From the NCBI GenBank assembly GCA_023390905.1, contig JAEWBY010000060.1, positions 1-6,294 on the forward strand: DNA of 6,294 bases, written 5' to 3'. Under the pieces are notes generated by a model that worked only from the letters and a program-made list of their open reading frames with translations, was not told the origin of the DNA and ran no database searches. Position numbers and translations under genes: made by a program. Below, piece by piece: positions 1 through 6,167 of the stretch (positions within the stretch are counted from its first letter, which is position 1; every line of letters begins with the position of its first letter). The stretch comes from Pseudomonadota bacterium (lineage in GTDB: Bacteria; Pseudomonadota; Gammaproteobacteria; Xanthomonadales; Xanthomonadaceae).

Positions 1-2
1 AC

Positions 3-98
3 ACCATCGGCACCGAGAAGGTGGTCAACGCCAAGGGCGAGACCATCGACCAGAAGTCGATGAACTCGATCTACATCATGGCCGACTCGGGCGCGCGC
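3..98 (+). pseudogene. Displaced, diverged rpoC fragment (probable chimeric join)
   Basis: Read from base 3, this stretch encodes about 32 residues of RNA polymerase beta-prime, including QKSMNSIYIMADSGAR. The same segment occurs again at 467-559 inside the intact rpoC frame. Bases 6-98 align to 467-559 without gaps at a constant offset of 461; my hand count gives 17 differences in 93 bases (about 82% identity) and 8 differences in 31 residues. After the Arg codon at 96-98 the homology stops. The sequence continues in another frame with a part of RpoC that normally lies about 155 residues earlier. The two parts share only the ambiguous bases 89-98 (gggcgcgcgc). An essential gene could not work with this order and frame change. 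I infer a chimeric assembly or amplification join from a related rpoC; a real broken partial copy is the alternative. Confidence 0.8.
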
Positions 99-2611
99 TG
101 CTGGCCGAGATCCTGCCGGAGGGCCTGCCGTTCGCGCTGGCCAACACCGAGCTGACCAAGAAGAACATCAGCCGCCTGATCAACTCCTGCTACCGCCGCC
201 TCGGCCTGAAGGACACGGTGGTGTTCGCCGACAAGCTGATGTACACCGGCTTCGCCTACGCCACCCGCGCGGGCGTGTCGATCGGCATCGACGACATGAT
301 CATCCCGGACGAGAAGAAGGGCATCCTGGACGAGGCCGAGACCGAGGTGCTGGAGATCCAGCAGCAGTACCAGTCGGGCCTGGTCACCGCCGGCGAGCGC
401 TACAACAAGGTCGTCGACATCTGGTCGCGCACCAACGAGCGCGTGGCCAAGGCGATGATGGAGGCCATCGGCACCGAGACCGTGACCAATGCCGAAGGCA
501 AGCAGGTCGCGCAGAAGTCGATGAACTCGGTCTACATCATGGCCGACTCCGGCGCGCGTGGTTCGCAGGCGCAGATCCGCCAGCTGGCGGGCATGCGCGG
601 ACTGATGGCCAAGCCGGACGGCTCGATCATCGAGACCCCGATCACCTCGAACTTCCGCGAGGGCCTGAACGTCCAGCAGTACTTCATCTCGACCCACGGC
701 GCCCGAAAGGGCCTCGCGGACACCGCGCTGAAGACCGCGAACTCCGGCTACCTGACCCGCCGCCTGGTCGACGTCGCCCAGGACGTGGTCATCACCGAGC
801 CGGATTGCGGCACCACCGACGGCCTGACCATGACCCCGATCGTGGAAGGCGGCGACGTGGTCGAGCCGCTGAAGGACCGCGTGCTGGGCCGCATCGTGGC
901 CGAGGACGTGTTCCTGCCCGGCGACGACGCCGACCCGATCGTCACCCGCAACACCCTGCTCGACGAGAACTGGGTGGCGAAGCTGGAAGACGCCGGCGTG
1001 CAGACGATCAAGGTGCGCTCGACCATCACCTGCGAAAGCGCCTTCGGCGTCTGCGCGCACTGCTACGGCCGCGACCTGGGCCGGGGCCACATCGTCAACC
1101 TCGGCGAGGCCGTGGGCGTGGTGGCGGCGCAGTCGATCGGCGAGCCCGGCACCCAGCTGACGATGCGGACCTTCCACATCGGCGGCGCGGCGTCGCGTGC
1201 GGCGGCGATCGACAACGTCACGGTCAAGACCACCGGCTCGATCAAGTTCAACAACCTCAAGTCGGTGTCGCACGGCGAGGGCAACCTGGTCGCGGTCTCG
1301 CGTTCGGGCGAACTGTCCGTGCTCGACCCGCACGGCCGCGAGCGCGAGCGCTACAAGCTGCCGTACGGCGCCACCGTGACGGTCAAGGACGGCGACGCGA
1401 TCAAGGCCGGCCAGACCGTGGCCCACTGGGATCCGCACAACCACCCGATCGTGTCGGAAGTGGCCGGCTTCATCCGCTTCGTGGACTTCATCGACGGCGT
1501 CACCGTCATCGAGAAGACCGACGACCTGACCGGCCTGGCCTCGCGCGAGATCACCGATCCCAAGCGCCGCGGCTCGCAGGGCAAGGACCTGCGCCCGCTG
1601 ATCCGCATCGTCGACGCCAAGACCGGCGAGGACCTCAACATCCCGGGCACCGACCTGCCGGCGCAGTACCTGCTGCCGCCGCGTTCGATCGTGAACATGC
1701 AGGACGGCGCCACCGTGGGCGTGGGCGCCGTGGTCGCCAAGATCCCGCAGGAAGCGTCGAAGACCCGCGACATCACCGGTGGTCTGCCGCGCGTGGCCGA
1801 CCTGTTCGAAGCCCGCAAGCCGAAGGATCCGGCGATCCTGGCCGAGAAGTCCGGCGTGGTCAGCTTCGGCAAGGACACCAAGGGCAAGCAGCGCCTGATC
1901 ATCAAGGGCGCCGACGGCGAGGACCACGAGGAGCTGATCCCGAAGTACCGCCAGATCATCGTGTTCGAAGGCGAGCACGTCGAGAAGGGCGAGACCGTGG
2001 TGGACGGCGAGCCGAGCCCGCAGGACATCCTGCGCCTGAAGGGCGTCGAGGAGCTGGCGTCGTACCTGACCAAGGAAATCCAGGACGTCTACCGCCTGCA
2101 GGGCGTGAAGATCAACGACAAGCACATCGAGGTGATCGTCCGCCAGATGCTGCGCAAGGTCGAGATCACCGACGCCGGCGGCGGCCGCTTCCTCAACGGC
2201 GAGCAGGCCGAGCGCCAGCGCGTGATCGAGGAGAACGAGAAGCTCAACGCCAAGGGCGAGCTGCCGGTCCACTTCGACCCGGTGCTGCTGGGCATCACCA
2301 AGGCTTCGCTGGCGACCGAGTCGTTCATCTCCGCGGCCTCCTTCCAGGAGACCACCCGCGTGCTGACCGAGGCCGCCGTGCGCGGTACCCGCGACAGCCT
2401 GCGCGGCCTGAAGGAGAACGTGATCGTCGGCCGCCTGATTCCGGCGGGCACCGGTCTGGCGTACCATACGCAGCGCCGCAAGAACGCCTCCGGGCTGACC
2501 GAGTCGGAGATGGAGGCCCTGTCCGGGGTCGCCGTGGCCGAAGAGCCCGCCCTCGAGGCGGCGCAGGTCGAGGGTGGCGACGCCGCCCAGGCCGACGAAG
2601 CGGCCGAGTAA
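89..2611 (+). CDS. rpoC: DNA-directed RNA polymerase subunit beta-prime, C-terminal ~840 residues (5' partial)
   Basis: Beta-prime forms the active-site cleft of RNA polymerase with beta. The window holds roughly the last 840 of about 1400 residues, so the N-terminal zinc site, clamp start and the NADFDGD catalytic aspartates are absent. Visible in order: GRALLAEILPEGLPF at the start; ADSGARGSQAQIRQLAGMRG (542-601); the bridge helix (650-763) with STHGARKG and LKTANSG; the second zinc site, Cys codons at 806, 1031, 1052 and 1061 (CGTT, then CESAFGVCAHC); the trigger loop GTQLTMRTFHIGG with Met at 1163 and His at 1175; PRVADLFEAR near 1785-1815; GVKINDKHIEVIVRQMLRK (2102-2158); and the C-terminal LGITKASLATESFISAASFQ region (2288-2347), where beta-prime contacts omega. 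All key residues are intact. The tail after 2500 is acidic and Ala-rich, as in Xanthomonadaceae. The stop is TAA. The left boundary is the chimeric join, so the true start is outside. Confidence 0.97.
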   Translation, partial: GRALLAEILPEGLPFALANTELTKKNISRLINSCYRRLGLKDTVVFADKLMYTGFAYATRAGVSIGIDDMIIPDEKKGILDEAETEVLEIQQQYQSGLVTAGERYNKVVDIWSRTNERVAKAMMEAIGTETVTNAEGKQVAQKSMNSVYIMADSGARGSQAQIRQLAGMRGLMAKPDGSIIETPITSNFREGLNVQQYFISTHGARKGLADTALKTANSGYLTRRLVDVAQDVVITEPDCGTTDGLTMTPIVEGGDVVEPLKDRVLGRIVAEDVFLPGDDADPIVTRNTLLDENWVAKLEDAGVQTIKVRSTITCESAFGVCAHCYGRDLGRGHIVNLGEAVGVVAAQSIGEPGTQLTMRTFHIGGAASRAAAIDNVTVKTTGSIKFNNLKSVSHGEGNLVAVSRSGELSVLDPHGRERERYKLPYGATVTVKDGDAIKAGQTVAHWDPHNHPIVSEVAGFIRFVDFIDGVTVIEKTDDLTGLASREITDPKRRGSQGKDLRPLIRIVDAKTGEDLNIPGTDLPAQYLLPPRSIVNMQDGATVGVGAVVAKIPQEASKTRDITGGLPRVADLFEARKPKDPAILAEKSGVVSFGKDTKGKQRLIIKGADGEDHEELIPKYRQIIVFEGEHVEKGETVVDGEPSPQDILRLKGVEELASYLTKEIQDVYRLQGVKINDKHIEVIVRQMLRKVEITDAGGGRFLNGEQAERQRVIEENEKLNAKGELPVHFDPVLLGITKASLATESFISAASFQETTRVLTEAAVRGTRDSLRGLKENVIVGRLIPAGTGLAYHTQRRKNASGLTESEMEALSGVAVAEEPALEAAQVEGGDAAQADEAAE

Positions 2612-2629
2612 TACCGATCCACCGTCAGT

Positions 2630-2651
2630 GACGGTCCCCGCGGGGGCCGTC
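2630..2651 (+). terminator. Hairpin just after rpoC, possible terminator or processing site
   Basis: Bases 2630-2639 can pair with 2642-2651 (one G-U pair); sterically this is a 9-bp GC-rich stem with loop cgcg. It lies 18 bases after the rpoC stop, the usual place for a terminator, but no T-run follows (next bases ccagatcccg), so it is not a typical Rho-independent terminator. An overlapping 6-bp hairpin (2621-2626 with 2630-2635, loop agt) would exclude it. End-of-operon structure or RNase barrier are both possible. Confidence 0.4.
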
Positions 2652-2663
2652 CCAGATCCCGAA

Positions 2664-2688
2664 ATGAGGTGCCATGGAGGCGCCTCGT
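2664..2688 (+). other. Second hairpin downstream of rpoC
   Basis: Bases 2664-2673 (atgaggtgcc) can pair with 2679-2688 (ggcgcctcgt) around the loop atgga; two of the ten pairs are G-U. It is followed by gttcggcc, which is only weakly T-rich. With the hairpin at 2630-2651 it makes a tandem structure behind rpoC. No function is proven by sequence alone. Confidence 0.35.
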
Positions 2689-2732
2689 GTTCGGCCCAGG
2701 AAGGGCGGGAAAGATGACCGTGGCCCAGGCCA

Positions 2733-2748
2733 CCCCCGGTGACGGGGG
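2733..2748 (+). other. Small GC hairpin with GTGA loop
   Basis: Bases 2733-2738 (cccccg) pair with 2743-2748 (cggggg) around the loop gtga, a GNRA-type tetraloop in RNA. It lies upstream of the predicted rpsL promoter, so it could form only in transcripts reading through from rpoC. No T-tract follows. Confidence 0.3.
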
Positions 2749-2774
2749 CTGCCGCCTGCCGGGTCCTGGCTGCG

Positions 2775-2804
2775 TTGACGCTGGTCGTCGGCGCAAGCTA
2801 TACT
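2775..2804 (+). promoter_or_regulatory. Sigma70-type promoter for the rpsL-rpsG-fusA-tuf operon
   Basis: TTGACG (2775-2780, 5/6 to consensus) and TATACT (2799-2804, 5/6) are separated by 18 bases, in a background where AT-rich hexamers are rare. The likely transcription start is near G2810, giving a leader of about 155 bases before rpsL. This fits str genes transcribed separately from rpoBC, although read-through from rpoC is also possible. Confidence 0.7.
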
Positions 2805-2814
2805 TTTCCGTCTC

Positions 2815-2848
2815 GGCAGGCTGGGTTGACTCCGCCTGCCTTCGTTTT
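2815..2848 (+). terminator. Intrinsic-terminator-like hairpin in the rpsL leader (candidate attenuator)
   Basis: GGCAGGC (2815-2821) pairs perfectly with GCCTGCC (2834-2840) and is followed at once by ttcgtttt (2841-2848), the only T-rich tail after a GC hairpin in this gap. The loop could tighten further through 2823-2825 with 2831-2833. It begins about five bases after the predicted start of transcription. It could stop read-through from rpoC, attenuate the rpsL transcript, or both. The stem is short and the T-tract imperfect, so efficiency is uncertain. Confidence 0.5.
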
Positions 2849-2850
2849 CG

Positions 2851-2946
2851 CGCACGGAACCTGGACCGTGCGGCCGGTACGCCCCGCGGCGTGCCACCAG
2901 AGCCGGGCCCAGGCCCGTTACACACAAACAGCGGGCCGCGTGCCCG
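2851..2946 (+). promoter_or_regulatory. Structured 5' leader of rpsL
   Basis: Between the attenuator-like hairpin and the start codon I find a 7-bp stem 2851-2857/2866-2872, an 8-bp stem 2876-2883/2888-2895 (loop ccgc, one G-U), and a set of competing stems: 2904-2909 with 2912-2917, 2912-2917 with 2932-2937, and 2932-2936 with 2942-2946. The last touches the GGAG (2946-2949) upstream of rpsL. Ribosomal-protein operons are commonly controlled through such leaders, but I recognise no named motif here; regulation is inference. Confidence 0.4.
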
Positions 2947-2964
2947 GAGCAGAAGACCGACACG

Positions 2965-3339
2965 ATGGCAACGATCAACCAGCTGGTGCGCAAGCCGCGC
3001 AGCCCGGAAACCTACAAGAGCAACTCGCCCGCGCTGCAGGACTGCCCGCAGCGTCGCGGCGTGTGCACCCGCGTGTACACCACCACCCCGAAGAAGCCGA
3101 ACTCGGCCCTGCGCAAGGTCGCCAAGGTGCGCCTGACCAACGGCTACGAGGTCATCTCCTACATCGGTGGCGAAGGCCACAACCTGCAGGAGCACTCGGT
3201 GGTGCTGATCCGCGGCGGCCGAGTGAAGGATCTCCCGGGCGTGCGCTACCACACCGTGCGTGGTTCGCTCGACGCCGCCGGCGTCGCCAAGCGCAAGCAG
3301 GCCCGTTCCAAGTACGGCGCCAAGCGTCCGAAGGGCTGA
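2965..3339 (+). CDS. rpsL: 30S ribosomal protein S12
   Basis: S12 sits at the decoding centre of the small subunit, where it contacts 16S rRNA and helps set accuracy. The protein is 124 residues, the usual length, starts MATINQLVRKPR and ends SKYGAKRPKG. The loop TTTPKKPNSALRK (39-51) and GGRVKDLPGVRYHTVRG (84-100) are intact. Lys43 (codon 3091-3093) and Lys88 (3226-3228), the usual sites of streptomycin-resistance changes, are both wild type, so a streptomycin-sensitive S12 is expected. Asp89 is present, the residue that RimO methylthiolates in other bacteria. The start is ATG; the ribosome site is weak (AGAAG at 2951-2955, or a distant GGAG at 2946-2949). It is the first gene after the promoter at 2775-2804 and is followed after 51 bases by rpsG. 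Confidence 0.99.
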   Translation: MATINQLVRKPRSPETYKSNSPALQDCPQRRGVCTRVYTTTPKKPNSALRKVAKVRLTNGYEVISYIGGEGHNLQEHSVVLIRGGRVKDLPGVRYHTVRGSLDAAGVAKRKQARSKYGAKRPKG

Positions 3340-3390
3340 TTCCAGTCCCTTTCCCGCCCTTCGAACAGTTACTGAAAAGGCTCAAGAACA

Positions 3391-3858
3391 ATGTCGCGTA
3401 AAGGAAACACCCCGCAGCGTTCGGTGCTGCCCGACCCGAAGCACGGCAGCGAGACCATCGCGCGCTTCATCAACATGGTGATGTACAGCGGCAAGAAGTC
3501 GGTCGCCGAGAAGATCGTGTACGGCGCCATGGACGTCATCGGCGAGAAGAACCCGAACCCGCTGGAAGTCGTCGAGAAGGCGCTGGGCAACATCTCGCCG
3601 TCGGTCGAGGTGAAGTCCCGCCGCGTCGGCGGCGCCACCTACCAGGTGCCGGTCGAGGTGCGCGCTTCCCGCCGCATGGCGCTGGCGATGCGCTGGCTGA
3701 TCGACTCCGCGCGCAAGCGCGGCGAGAACAGCATGCCGCGCAAGCTCGCTGCCGAGCTGATCGACGCCTCCGAGAACCGCGGTGGCGCGATCAAGAAGCG
3801 CGAAGAGACCCACCGCATGGCCGAGGCCAACAAGGCCTTCGCGCACTACCGCTGGTAA
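3391..3858 (+). CDS. rpsG: 30S ribosomal protein S7
   Basis: S7 is a primary binder of the 3' major domain of 16S rRNA; it nucleates assembly of the 30S head and lies near the E site. The protein has 155 residues, typical for the family. Recognisable parts are LPDPKHGSE (13-21), the VEVKSRRVGGATYQVPVEVR beta-hairpin region (72-91), ALAMRWLI and the conserved end HRMAEANKAFAHYRW. The ATG is preceded by AAAAGG (3375-3380) with a 10-base spacing. In E. coli S7 represses its operon by binding the rpsL-rpsG gap. Here that gap is only 51 bases, and I see no clear equivalent of the E. coli site. The SD bases 3376-3380 could pair with CCTTT at 3348-3352, which is weak. Confidence 0.99.
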   Translation: MSRKGNTPQRSVLPDPKHGSETIARFINMVMYSGKKSVAEKIVYGAMDVIGEKNPNPLEVVEKALGNISPSVEVKSRRVGGATYQVPVEVRASRRMALAMRWLIDSARKRGENSMPRKLAAELIDASENRGGAIKKREETHRMAEANKAFAHYRW

Positions 3859-3866
3859 CGGCGCCC

Positions 3867-3887
3867 GGCCGGCGCCAGGCGCCGGCC
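3867..3887 (+). other. Perfect GC-only hairpin between rpsG and fusA
   Basis: GGCCGGCGCC (3867-3876) and GGCGCCGGCC (3878-3887) form a perfect inverted repeat around a single A, folding as 9 bp with loop cag. It begins eight bases after the rpsG stop. No T-tract follows, so a simple intrinsic terminator is unlikely. It could act as an RNase barrier or polarity element between the ribosomal-protein genes and fusA. The hexamer GGCGCC occurs three times in 3860-3883. Confidence 0.6.
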
Positions 3888-3897
3888 AGATGATCGC

Positions 3898-3930
3898 GTA
3901 GCCGGGTGCCGCCGCAGGGCGGCATTCGGC
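3898..3930 (+). repeat. REP-like palindromic element with GTAG head
   Basis: A 13-bp stem, 3901-3913 (gccgggtgccgcc) with 3918-3930 (ggcggcattcggc), has only two G-U pairs and loop gcag. The tetranucleotide GTAG (3898-3901) sits at its 5' foot. Short palindromes headed by GTAG are the design of RAYT-associated REP elements of Xanthomonadaceae, known as SMAG in Stenotrophomonas maltophilia. Membership is inferred from design and location, since a single copy in this window cannot prove repetition. It may equally be a locus-specific RNA hairpin. Confidence 0.45.
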
Positions 3931-3975
3931 CATCCGGAACCCATTCCGCACGTCCGCTCCGGTGGACAAATGACT

Positions 3976-3990
3976 AGAGAGACAGCCGTG
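3976..3990 (+). promoter_or_regulatory. fusA ribosome site and GTG start
   Basis: The purine run AGAGAGA (3976-3982) lies five bases before GTG 3988, whose product begins ARTTPIDRYRN after the initiator, matching the usual EF-G N-terminus. The in-frame ATG at 3970 would add MTRETA, which is not expected in the family. I choose GTG; ggtgg at 3961-3965 could serve the ATG, so the choice is strong but not absolute. Confidence 0.7.
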
Positions 3991-6117
3991 GCCCGCACCA
4001 CTCCGATCGACCGCTACCGCAACTTCGGCATCATGGCCCACATCGATGCCGGCAAGACCACCACGTCCGAGCGCATCCTGTTCTACACCGGCAAGAGCCA
4101 CAAGATCGGTGAAGTGCATGATGGCGCCGCGACCATGGACTGGATGGAGCAGGAGCAGGAGCGTGGCATCACGATCCAGTCCGCCGCCACGACCGCGTTC
4201 TGGAAGGGCATGGACAAGTCCCTCCCGGAGCACCGCTTCAACATCATCGATACCCCCGGGCACGTCGACTTCACCATCGAGGTCGAGCGTTCGCTGCGCG
4301 TGCTTGACGGCGCGGTGTTCGTGCTGTGCGCGGTCGGCGGCGTGCAGCCGCAGTCGGAGACCGTGTGGCGCCAGGCCAACAAGTACCACGTGCCGCGCAT
4401 TGCGTTCGTCAACAAGATGGACCGCACCGGTGCCAACTTCGACAAGGTCCGCGACCAGCTGAAGGCGCGCCTGGGCGCCGTCGCCGTGCCGATGCAGGTG
4501 CCGATCGGCGCCGAGGACGGCTTCGAGGGCGTGGTCGACCTGCTGAAGATGAAGGCCATCCACTGGGATGTCGCCTCGCAGGGCCTGAACTTCGAATACC
4601 GCGACATCCCGGCCGAGCTGCAGGCCCGCGCCGAGGCTGACCGTGCGTTCATGGTCGAATCGGCCGCCGAGGCCAGCGAAGAGCTGATGAACAAGTACCT
4701 CGAAGAGGGCGACCTCACCGAGGCGGAGATCATCGGCGGCCTGCGCGACCGCACCCTGAAGACCGAGATCGTGCCGATGTTCTGCGGCTCGGCGTTCAAG
4801 AACAAGGGCGTGCAGGCCATGCTCGACGGCGTCATCAACCTGCTGCCGTCGCCGGTCGACGTGCCGGCGGTGAAGGGCGTGGACGTCGATGACGAGACCA
4901 AGGAGCTGACCCGCGAGTCCAGCGACAAGGCCCCGTTCTCGGCCCTGGCGTTCAAGATCATGACCGACCCGTTCGTCGGCTCGCTGACCTTCTTCCGCGT
5001 CTATTCCGGCACGCTGAACGCCGGCGACGCGGTGCTGAATTCGGTCAAGGGCAAGAAGGAGCGCATCGGCCGCCTGCTGCAGATGCACTCCAACAACCGC
5101 GACGAGATCAAGGAAGTGCTGGCCGGCGACATCGCCGCCGCCGTGGGCCTGAAGGACGTCACCACCGGTGACACCCTGTGCTCGCAGGACGCGCCGATCA
5201 TCCTGGAGCGCATGGCGTTCCCGGAGCCGGTGATCTCGATGGCGGTGGAGCCGAAGACCAAGTCCGACCAGGAAAAGATGGGCAACGCCCTGAGCCGCCT
5301 GGCCCAGGAAGATCCCTCGTTCCGCGTCAAGACCGACGAGGAGTCGGGCCAGACGATCATCTCGGGCATGGGCGAGCTGCACCTGGACATCATCGTTGAC
5401 CGCATGAAGCGCGAGTTCAACGTCGAGGCCAACGTCGGCAAGCCGCAGGTGGCGTACCGCGAGACCATCCGCCTGAGCGACGTCAAGTCGGACTACAAGC
5501 ACGCCAAGCAGTCGGGCGGCAAGGGCCAGTACGGCCATGTCGTCATCGAGCTGTCGCCGATCAGCGACGAGGACCGCGCGAAGCACGCCGACAACATCAA
5601 GGACGACTTCCTGTTCCTCAACGAGATCAGCGGTGGCGTGATCCCGAAGGAGTTCATCCCGTCGGTCGAGAAGGGCATGCGCGAGACCATCACGAGCGGC
5701 CCGCTGGCCGGCTTCCCGGTGGTCGGCGTCAAGGCCAAGCTGGTGTTCGGCTCGTACCACGACGTCGACTCCTCGGAAATGGCGTTCAAGCTGGCCGCCT
5801 CGATGGCGTTCAAGCAGGGCTTCGCCAAGGCCAAGCCGGTGCTGCTCGAGCCGATCATGAAGGTCGAGATCGTCAGCCCCGAGGATTACCTGGGCGACGT
5901 GATGGGTGACGTTAGCCGTCGGCGTGGCGTGTTGCAGGGCCAGGACGACAGCCCCTCGGGCAAGATCATCAACGCGATGATCCCGCTGGGCGAGATGTTC
6001 GGTTATGCGACCTCGCTGCGCTCGATGAGCCAGGGTCGCGCGACTTTCTCGATGGAGTTCGACCACTACGAGGAAGCGCCGAACAATATCGCCGAGACCG
6101 TGATCAAGAAGAACTGA
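3988..6117 (+). CDS. fusA: Elongation factor G (EF-G)
   Basis: EF-G is the GTPase that drives translocation of tRNA and mRNA on the ribosome and, with RRF, ribosome recycling. From GTG 3988 the protein has 709 residues, the expected size. GTPase motifs: AHIDAGKTTT (17-26), RGITIQSAAT (59-68, switch I Thr62), DTPGH (88-92) with the catalytic His92, NKMD (142-145) and GSA (267-269). Domain II follows with DPFVGSLTFFRVYSG, domain III with SDQEKM and SGMGELHLDI, then domain IV with GKPQVAYRETI, GGKGQYGHV and GSYHDVDSSEMAFK, whose His591 corresponds to the tip residue that reaches the decoding centre. Domain V contains GDVMGDVSRRRG and GYATSLRSMSQGRA. Nothing is missing. It is the third gene of the str block; a 129-base gap with two hairpins separates it from rpsG. 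An ATG at 3970 is the alternative start (715 residues). Confidence 0.98.
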   Translation: MARTTPIDRYRNFGIMAHIDAGKTTTSERILFYTGKSHKIGEVHDGAATMDWMEQEQERGITIQSAATTAFWKGMDKSLPEHRFNIIDTPGHVDFTIEVERSLRVLDGAVFVLCAVGGVQPQSETVWRQANKYHVPRIAFVNKMDRTGANFDKVRDQLKARLGAVAVPMQVPIGAEDGFEGVVDLLKMKAIHWDVASQGLNFEYRDIPAELQARAEADRAFMVESAAEASEELMNKYLEEGDLTEAEIIGGLRDRTLKTEIVPMFCGSAFKNKGVQAMLDGVINLLPSPVDVPAVKGVDVDDETKELTRESSDKAPFSALAFKIMTDPFVGSLTFFRVYSGTLNAGDAVLNSVKGKKERIGRLLQMHSNNRDEIKEVLAGDIAAAVGLKDVTTGDTLCSQDAPIILERMAFPEPVISMAVEPKTKSDQEKMGNALSRLAQEDPSFRVKTDEESGQTIISGMGELHLDIIVDRMKREFNVEANVGKPQVAYRETIRLSDVKSDYKHAKQSGGKGQYGHVVIELSPISDEDRAKHADNIKDDFLFLNEISGGVIPKEFIPSVEKGMRETITSGPLAGFPVVGVKAKLVFGSYHDVDSSEMAFKLAASMAFKQGFAKAKPVLLEPIMKVEIVSPEDYLGDVMGDVSRRRGVLQGQDDSPSGKIINAMIPLGEMFGYATSLRSMSQGRATFSMEFDHYEEAPNNIAETVIKKN

Positions 6118-6167
6118 GCCGGTTTTCCGGATCGACCAAAAACAGCAGATAGACAGGACACAAGACA

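Noticed and set aside
71..2467. A 798-codon open frame on the - strand opposite rpoC
   Set aside because: Same shadow effect in GC-rich coding DNA; composition is biased and rpoC is unmistakable on the + strand.
805..2631. A long Arg/Gly/Pro-rich open frame on the + strand inside rpoC
   Set aside because: It is the out-of-frame reading of rpoC, with typical shadow composition and no family resemblance.
2826..2854. Second TTGACT as a -35 box downstream of the main promoter
   Set aside because: At 17 bases spacing the would-be -10 is cgcgca, which is not a -10 element. The TTGACT lies in the loop of the terminator-like hairpin.
2669..3136. Open frame starting in the rpoC-rpsL gap
   Set aside because: It overlaps rpsL in another frame and reads through promoter and hairpin sequence. 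There is no convincing ribosome site and no recognisable protein.
3970..3987. ATG at 3970 as the fusA start
   Set aside because: It adds six residues not expected in EF-G; GTG 3988 gives the family N-terminus with a purine-rich ribosome site.
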